Source: Aquilaria yunnanensis
Taxonomy: Eukaryota > Streptophyta > Magnoliopsida > Malvales > Thymelaeaceae
NCBI GenBank assembly: GCA_039654915.1
Contig: CM077597.1
Location: 32,586,001 to 32,650,000, forward strand
Direction: 5' to 3'
DNA length: 64,000 nucleotides
Position 1 is the first letter of the stretch, and every line of letters begins with the position of its first letter. The notes under the pieces are model-generated. The model did not search any database and was not told the DNA's origin. It saw only the letters and a program-made list of their open reading frames with translations. Positions 42,573 to 54,389 of this stretch are shown piece after piece. Made by a program: the position numbers and the translations under genes.

Positions 42573-43463
42573 TGTTCTGGTAGAAAATTCATATCTTGAG
42601 GTAAACAGATCGGAATTGAGTAATTATTGATTCATTGGAAAGCTAACATCTGGAGCTGAAAATCATATGAAGACCATGAAACCCAGTTTTCACGATAAGG
42701 AGGTCCAATTTAGCTTCAAAGTCGCGATTTACGAGTTATCGCTGGTTCAGAAGCAGTTGTAGTATTTTGGGAATATCTTTCTGTTCAGAAGTCCATTTTG
42801 TGTGATTCAAGTGTGGTTTCGAAGCTAAGAAAGAGATCTACAACTTTCATGTTTTACATTTTGAGAAATCATGGCTGCATGAAGTTCGAATTGCAGCTTG
42901 AAGTTGAAGACACAAGCAGGAACCTCCTGAGAAGACTAGTTTGTGGTTTTTATGGCCAATCTTATTTTGTAACGTATTTTATTTTATGTTCCTGTTTATT
43001 TACATTATTTAGGATTTTATTTAGGCCATGGAAGTGATTTAGGTCACTTAGGATAAATGGAATTCGCTGCACACCTTAAACATGTGTTAAAAGGGTGTAG
43101 GAATCCTAGTTTGACTAGGTTTTCTTGAGTTCTTTGTAACTAGGTTTCCTAGGTGACTTAAGCTGCGAATTTTGCCCAGATTTTTACCCTAGTTTAGGCC
43201 TATATAAAGGCACATATTCTGGATGTAAACATACAAAAAAAATTCGAAATAATATTGGTCTTTGGAGAGGTTTTCTCTTTGGTTCTTTGTGGACTGGCTT
43301 GGTGCACAAGTGTGCTTGTGTTCTTGGAGTTCTATACTTCTCGTTTCTAATCACAGGTTGATTAGGGGTGGGGGTTTTAAACCTAGTCTCTTTGATGTCT
43401 TGTGGAGTTTGAATCACATCTTGGGCGCGTTTCATGGTCTTTATACCATCGGGGTTCGCATCA
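42443..43463 (+). repeat. LTR2 of array G (hybrid)
   Basis: 1,021 bp. Up to about 42875 it carries the LTR4 variants (for example GATACG, TTGTAG, GGCTGC). From about 42969 it carries the LTR1 variants (TTGTAACG, ACTTAAGC, GGACTGGC). It also has a private TAGTTTG near 42940, shared only with LTR3. Confidence 0.93.
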
Positions 43464-44379
43464 GTTAGTATCAAAGCCACAAGTTCCATTGAAGGACATA
43501 TCTTGTATTCTTGTTTCCCTTCATTTTTCTTTCAATTCTGTCCAGTAATTTTTGTGTTTTAATTCTCTGTTTTAATCTGTTTTCTTCTTGTTTCAGGTCT
43601 GTTCTTTTTATTCCACCCTTGTTCAAGTTCGAAAATCACAAAAACAACAAAAAGAAGTCAATCCATGTCACCTAGTATTCTCGGTTTCCATTCATTTGTT
43701 CTTGTCTAATTCTTATCTTTCTGTTTCGTGTCCAGCCATATTAATCTCTTTTGTTTTCATTGTTTGCAGCATCTTAGAGTCCAGAAAACTTCAAAAAAAG
43801 AAGGATCCAAGTTCAGGAATTTTTGGTATCAAAAAGTTGCTTCAAATTGTGCCAATTTCACTAGTTTTCTTGTCTTGGCCGAAAAGAATTCTAACTTTTT
43901 GTCTTTGGCAGCAAGGAGTTTCAAGGAGAACGTTTGGTTAGCATCAAAACAGCAAGCAAAAAAAAAAAAAAAAGGAAGAAAGAAAAAAGGAAGGAAAAGA
44001 AAAGAAAAAGAAAGAGCAAAGAAAAGAAAAGAAAAGAGCTTGCAAAAAAAGAAGTTTTCTCAAAGTGTTGAAAGTTTTGCGCCCCAAAACCTATCCCATT
44101 GTTTTTAAGCCAAAAAGCTTTCTGTGTGGTTCTTGTGATCATCAATTGCAAGAGCTTTTTAGAGTCTTTTAAAGCTTGTTTAGCCCACCTCTTTTGGAGT
44201 CAAAATAGTTCTTCGAAAATTCAAGTTTTCTTGTGTGCTTTGAGGATAGTTTTCTTAGAACTTTGGAGAACTCTTTGAATAAGCAATATCTCACTAACAA
44301 ATTGAGTGTTTGAGTGTTCATATTTTGAGTGAAACACGTGAGGTGAGTGTTTGTGAGGATCTTTGTTATTTTCAGGAGT

Positions 44380-47223
44380 ATGGAGGGCCAAGAGGATAGG
44401 AGGATGAAAGTGAGACACAATGAGGAGCCAACCATGAGAGAATTTCAAGAAACTCTCAATAGACTTGTGGGGAGGATTGAGGACATTGATTTGAGGTTAC
44501 CAACGAGAGGTCCAAGGAGAAAAGAACCCGAGGAGGAAGAAAGAGTTTGGCATGGCCATGGGTTTCCAAGGAGGTGTGAGCCAAGAGAGGACAACAATCT
44601 CAACTCCATCAAGTTGAACATTCCCTCCTTCCAAGGGAGGAGTGATCCCGATGCATATTGGGAGTGGGAACAAAAGATTGAGATGGTGTTTGATTGCCAT
44701 CATTACTCCAAGAAAGAGAAGGTTAAATTGGCTACCATAAAGTTCACTAATTATGCTCTTGTATGGTAGAATCAGGATGTTACTTCTAGGAGAAGGAATG
44801 AGGAGGAGCCCATACACACATGGAGAGCCCTTAAAGCCTTAATGAGGAGGAGATTTGTGCCTAGCTCCTACTATAGAGATCAACGCTTAAAGCTTCAAAA
44901 GCTAGTGCAAGGCCAAAGGAGTGTGGAGGACTACCATAAAGACTTGGAGAGGACCTTGACCCGAGCCAACATCATGGAGGATGAGGAGACCACCATTGCT
45001 AGATTCATTAATGGTCTCAATCCTGAGATTGCCAACAAAGTGGAAATGGCACCTTATTTGAACATGGAGGATTTGCTTTATTATGCCACCAAGGCCGAGA
45101 AAATCATCAAAAGGTCCAAGGCATCCAAGATGTGTCAAGGAGGAATTTCCACATGGAGAGGAGCATGGAGCAAAGATGTAAGAGAAGTACCCAAGCCAAA
45201 CATGGAGATCACAAAAGGAGACTTGTCTCAATCTCAACAAGAGAAGTCAATCATGCTTGTACCACTTTCACCACAACAAGTCTTTGAGGATCAAAGAAAA
45301 TTTCAAAGTAAGGTTGAGAGAAAAGTAAATGAGGGGAAAGTTGAGGGCAAGAGTGATGAGGGGAAAGTTGAGAGAACAATCGAGAGATTAAGTGAGAAGA
45401 GTGAACATGAGGGGAAGAAGAGTGGAGAGTTCCCGAGAGAAGAAATTGAGTGCGAAGTTGAGAGAAGACAAGAGTGTAATGAACCCAAGCCGAGTGAAGA
45501 AAGAAAGACCTACAGAGAAGCCATAATTTCATCTAACATAACAAAGTCTTCTAGTGTTGTGTTGTCTTCTTTTCAGGACTTAAGTGGATATGAACTTCAA
45601 GAATCAAGTGAGTTGCTGCCCATCCAAGAAGTTGGTGTTCCTAATATTCTAAGCCATGTCCCATGCATTAAAACAACAAAGGAGGTTGAGAAGAAACAAT
45701 TTAAGGTAAGCCCAAGTGATTTCATATGTAAAAGTTTGCCTAACGTTGTTTCTTTTCCTATGTTTCAAGGGGATGAAATTAATGCAACTCCAATCGAAGT
45801 CATTGAGTGCAAAGGTGAAATTTTTGTGGTTCCTACACCGAAGGAAAATACTTGGAGACTAAGTCCAACCACTATAATGTATTTCTTCCTAACACCTAGA
45901 TTTGATGTGGTTTTGCATGAAAATCTGAAACAATGTGTGTTTGCTTGCAATGTTATTTTGACAAATGGTTTTCATGAAACTAGATTAAGAGAAGGAAGTA
46001 AACATGAAAATTTGACAAAATATGGTTTTAAGCCTTCTAATTCTTTGGTTTTGTCAAATCATCTTTTGAATTCCATGAGTTTCTTTAGAGAAAAATCTGT
46101 TTTGGTGTCTTTGGTTTTTTATTTTGTTTGCTTTGCATCCATGTCACATTGTTTTGTTTTGTCTCAAGTTAAATCTACTTCTTTAGAATTTTGCATGCAT
46201 AAATTGGTTGTTACCCATGCATTTCATACTTCTTTGATTTTCATTCATGTTCAGCCCATTTTTGTGTGTCAATCTTTAATTTCCAGCAAGCATTTTTTCG
46301 CCATGACACATGCAATACACAAGCTTTTGAGTCTTGATCTTTTTGCTTTATGTCTAAACCTGAAAGTTTTTATTTTGAGTGAAAATTCTGGATTTAAATT
46401 CAGCCTTTTAAGGAGATGTGTTGAGTCCTTTGTTTTGTGTCATATTTCATTCACAAATTTCATACATTGTTGTGCATATACATGCAAAAATAAGTTTGCT
46501 ACTGAATTGGTTTCACTTAATCCTATCTACTCCAATCTTGTTTCATTTAAAATGCTAAGGATTTTTGTCGAATTGTTGCATCCTAGTTTTGTTATTAGTT
46601 TAGGCCACATTGTGTTCAATTCTTGTTTATTTGAATGGCCTATGCAAACTATTGTCTTGACATGCATAACTTGTGTTTTTCATAACCATAACACTTGTGT
46701 GAGTTTAGGTCTATTTGTTTTTAGTGCATACAGCATCCCTAAGGTAAATTATTCCTACACTTTTACTTGTTGTGAGAATAATGTTTTTGAGATGGTAAAG
46801 GCAATGAAAGTGATGCCTAGAGTTAAGATAAAAATTGTGCAAACTTTCAGATTTTTTGTGCTAATTGATTCTAACTTTGTTTTTGAACCTAGGGGTATCA
46901 AAATTAACATTGTGTTGGGATATTGGTTTAGGTTTTTCACAAGATCAAAGCTCCATACACAAGCATTCTATGCTATTGGTGGTTATGTGAAAGGTAAGTG
47001 CTTATGTGTTGATCATTTCATTTTTATTGATTCAACTCCCTTTTCTAATGTAGGTTTTGATTCGAGGACGAATCCTTCTAAGGAGGGGGGAGCTGATACG
47101 ATCAAAGAACGCACAACCAAGGAAGGCAAGGACCCACTGAAGGTTTCTAGTGGACCATTGACAAGGAAAAGGGCTAAGGAGCTCACTAGTGCACTTCAAG
47201 CTTGGATTTTGACAGATTGGTGA
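44380..47223 (+). pseudogene. gag: Gag-type ORF of unit 2, same amber stop
   Basis: Copy of 39729-42572 shifted by 4,651 bp, with TAG at 44767-44769. I noticed one private substitution in the coding part (Pro to Leu, LFALCLNLKV, about 46354). Otherwise the protein is the same as in unit 1. Confidence 0.85.
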
Positions 47224-48114
47224 TGTTCTGGTAGAAAATTCATATCTTGAGGTAAACAGATCGGAATTGAGTAATTATTGATTCATTGGAAAGCTAACAT
47301 CTGGAGCTGAAAATCATATGAAGACCATGAAACCCAGTTTTCACGATAAGGAGGTCCAATTTAGCTTCAAAGTCGCGATTTACGAGTTATCGCTGGTTCA
47401 GAAGCAGTTGTAGTATTTTGGGAATATCTTTCTGTTCAGAAGTCCATTTTGTGTGATTCAAGTGTGGTTTCGAAGCTAAGAAAGAGATCTACAACTTTCA
47501 TGTTTTACATTTTGAGAAATCATGGCTGCATGAAGTTCGAATTGCAGCTTGAAGTTGAAGACACAAGCAGGAACCTCCTGAGAAGACTAGTTTGTGGTTT
47601 TTATGGCCAATCTTATTTTGTAACGTATTTTATTTTATGTTCCTGTTTATTTACATTATTTAGGATTTTATTTAGGCCATGGAAGTGATTTAGGTCACTT
47701 AGGATAAATGGAATTCGCTGCACACCTTAAACATGTGTTAAAAGGGTGTAGGAATCCTAGTTTGACTAGGTTTTCTTGAGTTCTTTGTAACTAGGTTTCC
47801 TAGGTGACTTAAGCTGCGAATTTTGCCCAGATTTTTACCCTAGTTTAGGCCTATATAAAGGCACATATTCTGGATGTAAACATACAAAAAAAATTCGAAA
47901 TAATATTGGTCTTTGGAGAGGTTTTCTCTTTGGTTCTTTGTGGACTGGCTTGGTGCACAAGTGTGCTTGTGTTCTTGGAGTTCTATACTTCTCGTTTCTA
48001 ATCACAGGTTGATTAGGGGTGGGGGTTTTAAACCTAGTCTCTTTGATGTCTTGTGGAGTTTGAATCACATCTTGGGCGCGTTTCATGGTCTTTATACCAT
48101 CGGGGTTCGCATCA
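47094..48114 (+). repeat. LTR3 of array G (hybrid)
   Basis: 1,021 bp; apparently the same as LTR2, including the private TAGTTTG, so LTR2 and LTR3 descend from one recombination product. Confidence 0.93.
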
Positions 48115-49030
48115 GTTAGTATCAAAGCCACAAGTTCCATTGAAGGACATATCTTGTATTCTTGTTTCCCTTCATTTTTCTTTCAATTCTGTCCAGTAAT
48201 TTTTGTGTTTTAATTCTCTGTTTTAATCTGTTTTCTTCTTGTTTCAGGTCTGTTCTTTTTATTCCACCCTTGTTCAAGTTCGAAAATCACAAAAACAACA
48301 AAAAGAAGTCAATCCATGTCACCTAGTATTCTCGGTTTCCATTCATTTGTTCTTGTCTAATTCTTATCTTTCTGTTTCGTGTCCAGCCATATTAATCTCT
48401 TTTGTTTTCATTGTTTGCAGCATCTTAGAGTCCAGAAAACTTCAAAAAAAGAAGGATCCAAGTTCAGGAATTTTTGGTATCAAAAAGTTGCTTCAAATTG
48501 TGCCAATTTCACTAGTTTTCTTGTCTTGGCCGAAAAGAATTCTAACTTTTTGTCTTTGGCAGCAAGGAGTTTCAAGGAGAACGTTTGGTTAGCATCAAAA
48601 CAGCAAGCAAAAAAAAAAAAAAAAGGAAGAAAGAAAAAAGGAAGGAAAAGAAAAGAAAAAGAAAGAGCAAAGAAAAGAAAAGAAAAGAGCTTGCAAAAAA
48701 AGAAGTTTTCTCAAAGTGTTGAAAGTTTTGCGCCCCAAAACCTATCCCATTGTTTTTAAGCCAAAAAGCTTTCTGTGTGGTTCTTGTGATCATCAATTGC
48801 AAGAGCTTTTTAGAGTCTTTTAAAGCTTGTTTAGCCCACCTCTTTTGGAGTCAAAATAGTTCTTCGAAAATTCAAGTTTTCTTGTGTGCTTTGAGGATAG
48901 TTTTCTTAGAACTTTGGAGAACTCTTTGAATAAGCAATATCTCACTAACAAATTGAGTGTTTGAGTGTTCATATTTTGAGTGAAACACGTGAGGTGAGTG
49001 TTTGTGAGGATCTTTGTTATTTTCAGGAGT

Positions 49031-51874
49031 ATGGAGGGCCAAGAGGATAGGAGGATGAAAGTGAGACACAATGAGGAGCCAACCATGAGAGAATTTCAAG
49101 AAACTCTCAATAGACTTGTGGGGAGGATTGAGGACATTGATTTGAGGTTACCAACGAGAGGTCCAAGGAGAAAAGAACCCGAGGAGGAAGAAAGAGTTTG
49201 GCATGGCCATGGGTTTCCAAGGAGGTGTGAGCCAAGAGAGGACAACAATCTCAACTCCATCAAGTTGAACATTCCCTCCTTCCAAGGGAGGAGTGATCCC
49301 GATGCATATTGGGAGTGGGAACAAAAGATTGAGATGGTGTTTGATTGCCATCATTACTCCAAGAAAGAGAAGGTTAAATTGGCTACCATAAAGTTCACTA
49401 ATTATGCTCTTGTATGGTAGAATCAGGATGTTACTTCTAGGAGAAGGAATGAGGAGGAGCCCATACACACATGGAGAGCCCTTAAAGCCTTAATGAGGAG
49501 GAGATTTGTGCCTAGCTCCTACTATAGAGATCAACGCTTAAAGCTTCAAAAGCTAGTGCAAGGCCAAAGGAGTGTGGAGGACTACCATAAAGACTTGGAG
49601 AGGACCTTGACCCGAGCCAACATCATGGAGGATGAGGAGACCACCATTGCTAGATTCATTAATGGTCTCAATCCTGAGATTGCCAACAAAGTGGAAATGG
49701 CACCTTATTTGAACATGGAGGATTTGCTTTATTATGCCACCAAGGCCGAGAAAATCATCAAAAGGTCCAAGGCATCCAAGATGTGTCAAGGAGGAATTTC
49801 CACATGGAGAGGAGCATGGAGCAAAGATGTAAGAGAAGTACCCAAGCCAAACATGGAGATCACAAAAGGAGACTTGTCTCAATCTCAACAAGAGAAGTCA
49901 ATCATGCTTGTACCACTTTCACCACAACAAGTCTTTGAGGATCAAAGAAAATTTCAAAGTAAGGTTGAGAGAAAAGTAAATGAGGGGAAAGTTGAGGGCA
50001 AGAGTGATGAGGGGAAAGTTGAGAGAACAATCGAGAGATTAAGTGAGAAGAGTGAACATGAGGGGAAGAAGAGTGGAGAGTTCCCGAGAGAAGAAATTGA
50101 GTGCGAAGTTGAGAGAAGACAAGAGTGTAATGAACCCAAGCCGAGTGAAGAAAGAAAGACCTACAGAGAAGCCATAATTTCATCTAACATAACAAAGTCT
50201 TCTAGTGTTGTGTTGTCTTCTTTTCAGGACTTAAGTGGATATGAACTTCAAGAATCAAGTGAGTTGCTGCCCATCCAAGAAGTTGGTGTTCCTAATATTC
50301 TAAGCCATGTCCCATGCATTAAAACAACAAAGGAGGTTGAGAAGAAACAATTTAAGGTAAGCCCAAGTGATTTCATATGTAAAAGTTTGCCTAACGTTGT
50401 TTCTTTTCCTATGTTTCAAGGGGATGAAATTAATGCAACTCCAATCGAAGTCATTGAGTGCAAAGGTGAAATTTTTGTGGTTCCTACACCGAAGGAAAAT
50501 ACTTGGAGACTAAGTCCAACCACTATAATGTATTTCTTCCTAACACCTAGATTTGATGTGGTTTTGCATGAAAATCTGAAACAATGTGTGTTTGCTTGCA
50601 ATGTTATTTTGACAAATGGTTTTCATGAAACTAGATTAAGAGAAGGAAGTAAACATGAAAATTTGACAAAATATGGTTTTAAGCCTTCTAATTCTTTGGT
50701 TTTGTCAAATCATCTTTTGAATTCCATGAGTTTCTTTAGAGAAAAATCTGTTTTGGTGTCTTTGGTTTTTTATTTTGTTTGCTTTGCATCCATGTCACAT
50801 TGTTTTGTTTTGTCTCAAGTTAAATCTACTTCTTTAGAATTTTGCATGCATAAATTGGTTGTTACCCATGCATTTCATACTTCTTTGATTTTCATTCATG
50901 TTCAGCCCATTTTTGTGTGTCAATCTTTAATTTCCAGCAAGCATTTTTTCGCCATGACACATGCAATACACAAGCTTTTGAGTCTTGATCTTTTTGCTTT
51001 ATGTCCAAACCTGAAAGTTTTTATTTTGAGTGAAAATTCTGGATTTAAATTCAGCCTTTTAAGGAGATGTGTTGAGTCCTTTGTTTTGTGTCATATTTCA
51101 TTCACAAATTTCATACATTGTTGTGCATATACATGCAAAAATAAGTTTGCTACTGAATTGGTTTCACTTAATCCTATCTACTCCAATCTTGTTTCATTTA
51201 AAATGCTAAGGATTTTTGTCGAATTGTTGCATCCTAGTTTTGTTATTAGTTTAGGCCACATTGTGTTCAATTCTTGTTTATTTGAATGGCCTATGCAAAC
51301 TATTGTCTTGACATGCATAACTTGTGTTTTTCATAACCATAACACTTGTGTGAGTTTAGGTCTATTTGTTTTTAGTGCATACAGCATCCCTAAGGTAAAT
51401 TATTCCTACACTTTTACTTGTTGTGAGAATAATGTTTTTGAGATGGTAAAGGCAATGAAAGTGATGCCTAGAGTTAAGATAAAAATTGTGCAAACTTTCA
51501 GATTTTTTGTGCTAATTGATTCTAACTTTGTTTTTGAACCTAGGGGTATCAAAATTAACATTGTGTTGGGATATTGGTTTAGGTTTTTCACAAGATCAAA
51601 GCTCCATACACAAGCATTCTATGCTATTGGTGGTTATGTGAAAGGTAAGTGCTTATGTGTTGATCATTTCATTTTTATTGATTCAACTCCCTTTTCTAAT
51701 GTAGGTTTTGATTCGAGGACGAATCCTTCTAAGGAGGGGGGAGCTGATACGATCAAAGAACGCACAACCAAGGAAGGCAAGGACCCACTGAAGGTTTCTA
51801 GTGGACCATTGACAAGGAAAAGGGCTAAGGAGCTCACTAGTGCACTTCAAGCTTGGATTTTGACAGATTGGTGA
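49031..51874 (+). pseudogene. gag: Gag-type ORF of unit 3, same amber stop
   Basis: Shifted by 4,651 bp from unit 2, with TAG at 49418-49420. It carries Pro (CPNLKV) as in unit 1. In the leader it shares with unit 2 the A16 run, TCATTTTTC and GCAAAAAAAGAAG, against A15, TCGTTTTTC and GCAAAAACAGAAG in unit 1. Confidence 0.85.
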
Positions 51875-52765
51875 TGTTCTGGTAGAAAATTCATATCTTG
51901 AGGTAAACAGATCGGAATTGAGTAATTATTGATTCATTGGAAAGCTAACATCTGGAGCTGAAAATCATATGAAGACCATGAAACCCAGTTTTCACGATAA
52001 GGAGGTCCAATTTAGCTTCAAAGTCGCGATTTACGAGTTATCGCTGGTTCAGAAGCAGTTGTAGTATTTTGGGAATATCTTTCTGTTCAGAAGTCCATTT
52101 TGTGTGATTCAAGTGTGGTTTCGAAGCTAAGAAAGAGATCTACAACTTTCATGTTTTACATTTTGAGAAATCATGGCTGCATGAAGTTCGAATTGCAGCT
52201 TGAAGTTGAAGACACAAGCAGGAACCTCCTGAGAAGACTATTTTGTGGTTTTTATGGCCAATCTTATTTTATAACGTATTTTATTTTATGTTCCTGTTTA
52301 TTTACATTATTTAGGATTTTATTTAGGCCATGGAAGTGATTTAGGTCACTTAGGATAAATGGAATTCGCTGCACACCTTAAACATGTGTTAAAAGGGTGT
52401 AGGAATCCTAGTTTGACTAGGTTTTCTTTAGTTCTTTGTAACTAGGTTTCCTAGGTGACTTGGGCTGCGAATTTTGCCCAGATTTTTACCCTAGTTTAGG
52501 CCTATATAAAGGCACATATTCTGGATGTAAACATACAGAAAAATTTCGAAATAATATTGCTCTTTGGAGAGGTTTTCTCTTTGGTTCTTTGTGGACTGCC
52601 TTGGTGCACAAGTGTGCTTGTGTTCTTGGAGTTCTATACTTCTCATTTCTAATCACAGGTTGATTAGGGGTGGGGGTTTTAAACCTAGTCTCTTTGATGT
52701 CTTGTGGAGCTTTAATTACATCTTGGGCGCGTTTCATGGTCTTTATACCATCGGGGTTCGCATCA
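51745..52765 (+). repeat. LTR4 of array G (original 3' LTR)
   Basis: 1,021 bp, TGATACGATC...CGCATCA, followed by the duplication GAACC instead of a PBS. It carries about 12 right-half variants absent from LTR1-3 (for example TTATAACG, ACTTGGGC, GGACTGCC). Confidence 0.95.
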
Positions 52766-52770
52766 GAACC

Positions 52771-53540
52771 TGACCCCGACTGCCCCTTGGCTGTAGTGCA
52801 GCGCCATAAATGTACTGGCACTGAGCCCTGCGGGCCTTATGCCGACCACCCTGCACAGCTCAGAGGATGACAGAGCTGATTGACATCCTCCGGAGGACTA
52901 ATCTGAATGTCTTCCTCTATGCTAATCCATCTCTGTGTTTTAGATAAAATTTATCACATCATTACAAATTTACTACATATCATCAATTTCCAATAACTTT
53001 TAATAATTGCAATAAAATAATAACAGGTTAGAAATATTCAAAATTTGTAGATAGTTAAAATATGTGTAAGAAATAAAAATATATAAAAAGTTATAACAAT
53101 TTATAAAACCCCGAACAATTTCTAAAATCTCTAACAAGTTATAAAAATTTTAACAATTTCCAAAATATTTAAAATTCTTTCAATGTCTACAATTGGTAAC
53201 TATTTGTAACAATGTAGCAAATATTATCAAGTAAAAAAAAATTTATAACAAAATAACAAAATTTTCTAATAAAAATAGTAAAAATTTCTAACAATTTCTA
53301 AAATACTAAAAAAAAAAAAAAGGGAAAAAATTGAGTAGAAACTAACACACATTAATTGAATAAGGAAAACAATAGAGGATGAGTTAAAGAGGTACCGGAT
53401 TGTGGCTGTTGCAAAAGTTGCAAGTGAAGAAACGTTGAGAGCATTTTGGGAAGGTTCAAAGCAAACAAATGAATTCAGATGGCCGAAAAGGGTTCTTATA
53501 GATTTGGGCGAGAAGTGACAAAAAAATTTTGTTGCTACAT
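52771..53540 (-). pseudogene. CACTA tnpA-like gene fragment, right part, with AT-rich intron-like sequence
   Basis: Continues the tnpA-like fragment at 36930-37787 across array G. About 52771-52920 read on the minus strand has an acidic/Pro-containing exon-like segment (IEEDIQISPPEDVNQL). 52930-53380 is AT-rich with many AATTTCTAA repeats, probably intron. 53390-53540 may be the 5' exon or leader. No intact frame. Confidence 0.45.
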
Positions 53541-53554
53541 GTGAAATTACAAAA

Positions 53555-53740
53555 GGTCCACCATTAGCGACTGAAAATTCAGTTTCTAAAGGGTACAGCT
53601 GTTATTCGGCTTGTGGCCTAACTAACTAGCGACTGAATATTTAGTCAGTAAGCGACTGAATAGATAAACAATTCAGTCACTAACTATGTTTGCATTCAGT
53701 CGCTAGGTCATTTAATTCAGTCGCTAATTCTGAAAGAAAT
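53555..53740. repeat. CACTA-type subterminal repeats
   Basis: A cluster of TTAGCGACTGAA-type motifs in both orientations: TTAGCGACTGAA 53565, TAGCGACTGAAT 53629, AAGCGACTGAAT 53652, CAGTCGCTAG 53695, CAGTCGCTAA 53719. Such clusters bind TNPA-like proteins near CACTA ends; no CACTA terminal repeat is visible next to them. Confidence 0.55.
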
Positions 53741-53871
53741 ATTTTTAATATTTAGTAAAATATAACATATTATATTTATAATAGCTAACTCATAATTTCC
53801 ATAAATTGTAATATATTATTTTCATGATAAATTATGTTTAGTCAAATTATATATTATGCCAAACTAAACTA

Positions 53872-54164
53872 TTCCCTCCATCCCATTTTAGTTGAAAACA
53901 TTTCTCTGGGAACGGAGATTAAGGTGTATGTAATTTGTGTCATTTTTTTATATAGTGAAAGTTGAAATAATGATTAAAAAAGAAAAGATTCTTTTTTTGG
54001 GTTTTGTGCAGTAAGAGATTGAGTGGAGATTAAAAAAAAGTCTTTATTGGGTTTTGTGTAAAATGATAATTTAATTATTTAAACTTTTCCAAAAGAAGAA
54101 ACCTTTCAACCTTTTGGGACATCCCAAAAAGGAATACGTTTCAAGTAAATTAGGACGGAGGGAG
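53872..54164. mobile_element. Stowaway-like MITE
   Basis: 293 bp starting TTCCCTCCATCCCATTTTAG and ending TTAGGACGGAGGGAG, that is, inverted termini of the CTCCCTCCGTCC type, flanked by TA on both sides (53870-53871 and 54165-54166). Non-coding; it would be moved by a Tc1/mariner transposase. Confidence 0.88.
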
Positions 54165-54389
54165 TATCTTATATATATATATATGAAATCTAATATATCT
54201 TTTTTGCTAATAATATTATGTTTAGGCCACAGAAATATTATGTCAAACTATTCTATATTATATTTGTAACAAATAATTTGTAAAATTATAAATACTAATT
54301 AGATTGAGACAAAATATTATTTAGTCGAATTAACTGTAACATGTTATAAATAAATTTCAGTATCATGGTTAATGGAAGCAATACATTAA

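Larger units (their letters stand above)
37793..52765 (+). mobile_element. Element G: tandem multi-LTR array (4 LTRs, 3 internal regions) of a gag-only gypsy element
   Basis: LTRs of exactly 1,021 bp lie at 37793, 42443, 47094 and 51745, separated by internal regions of 3,629-3,630 bp. A single perfect 5-bp duplication, GAACC, flanks the whole array (37788-37792 and 52766-52770), so there was one insertion followed by amplification. The outer LTRs differ from each other at about 20 sites. The inner two match LTR4 on their left side and LTR1 on their right side. Internal regions carry a PBS, a gag-type ORF and a PPT but no protease, RT or integrase. Confidence 0.95.
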
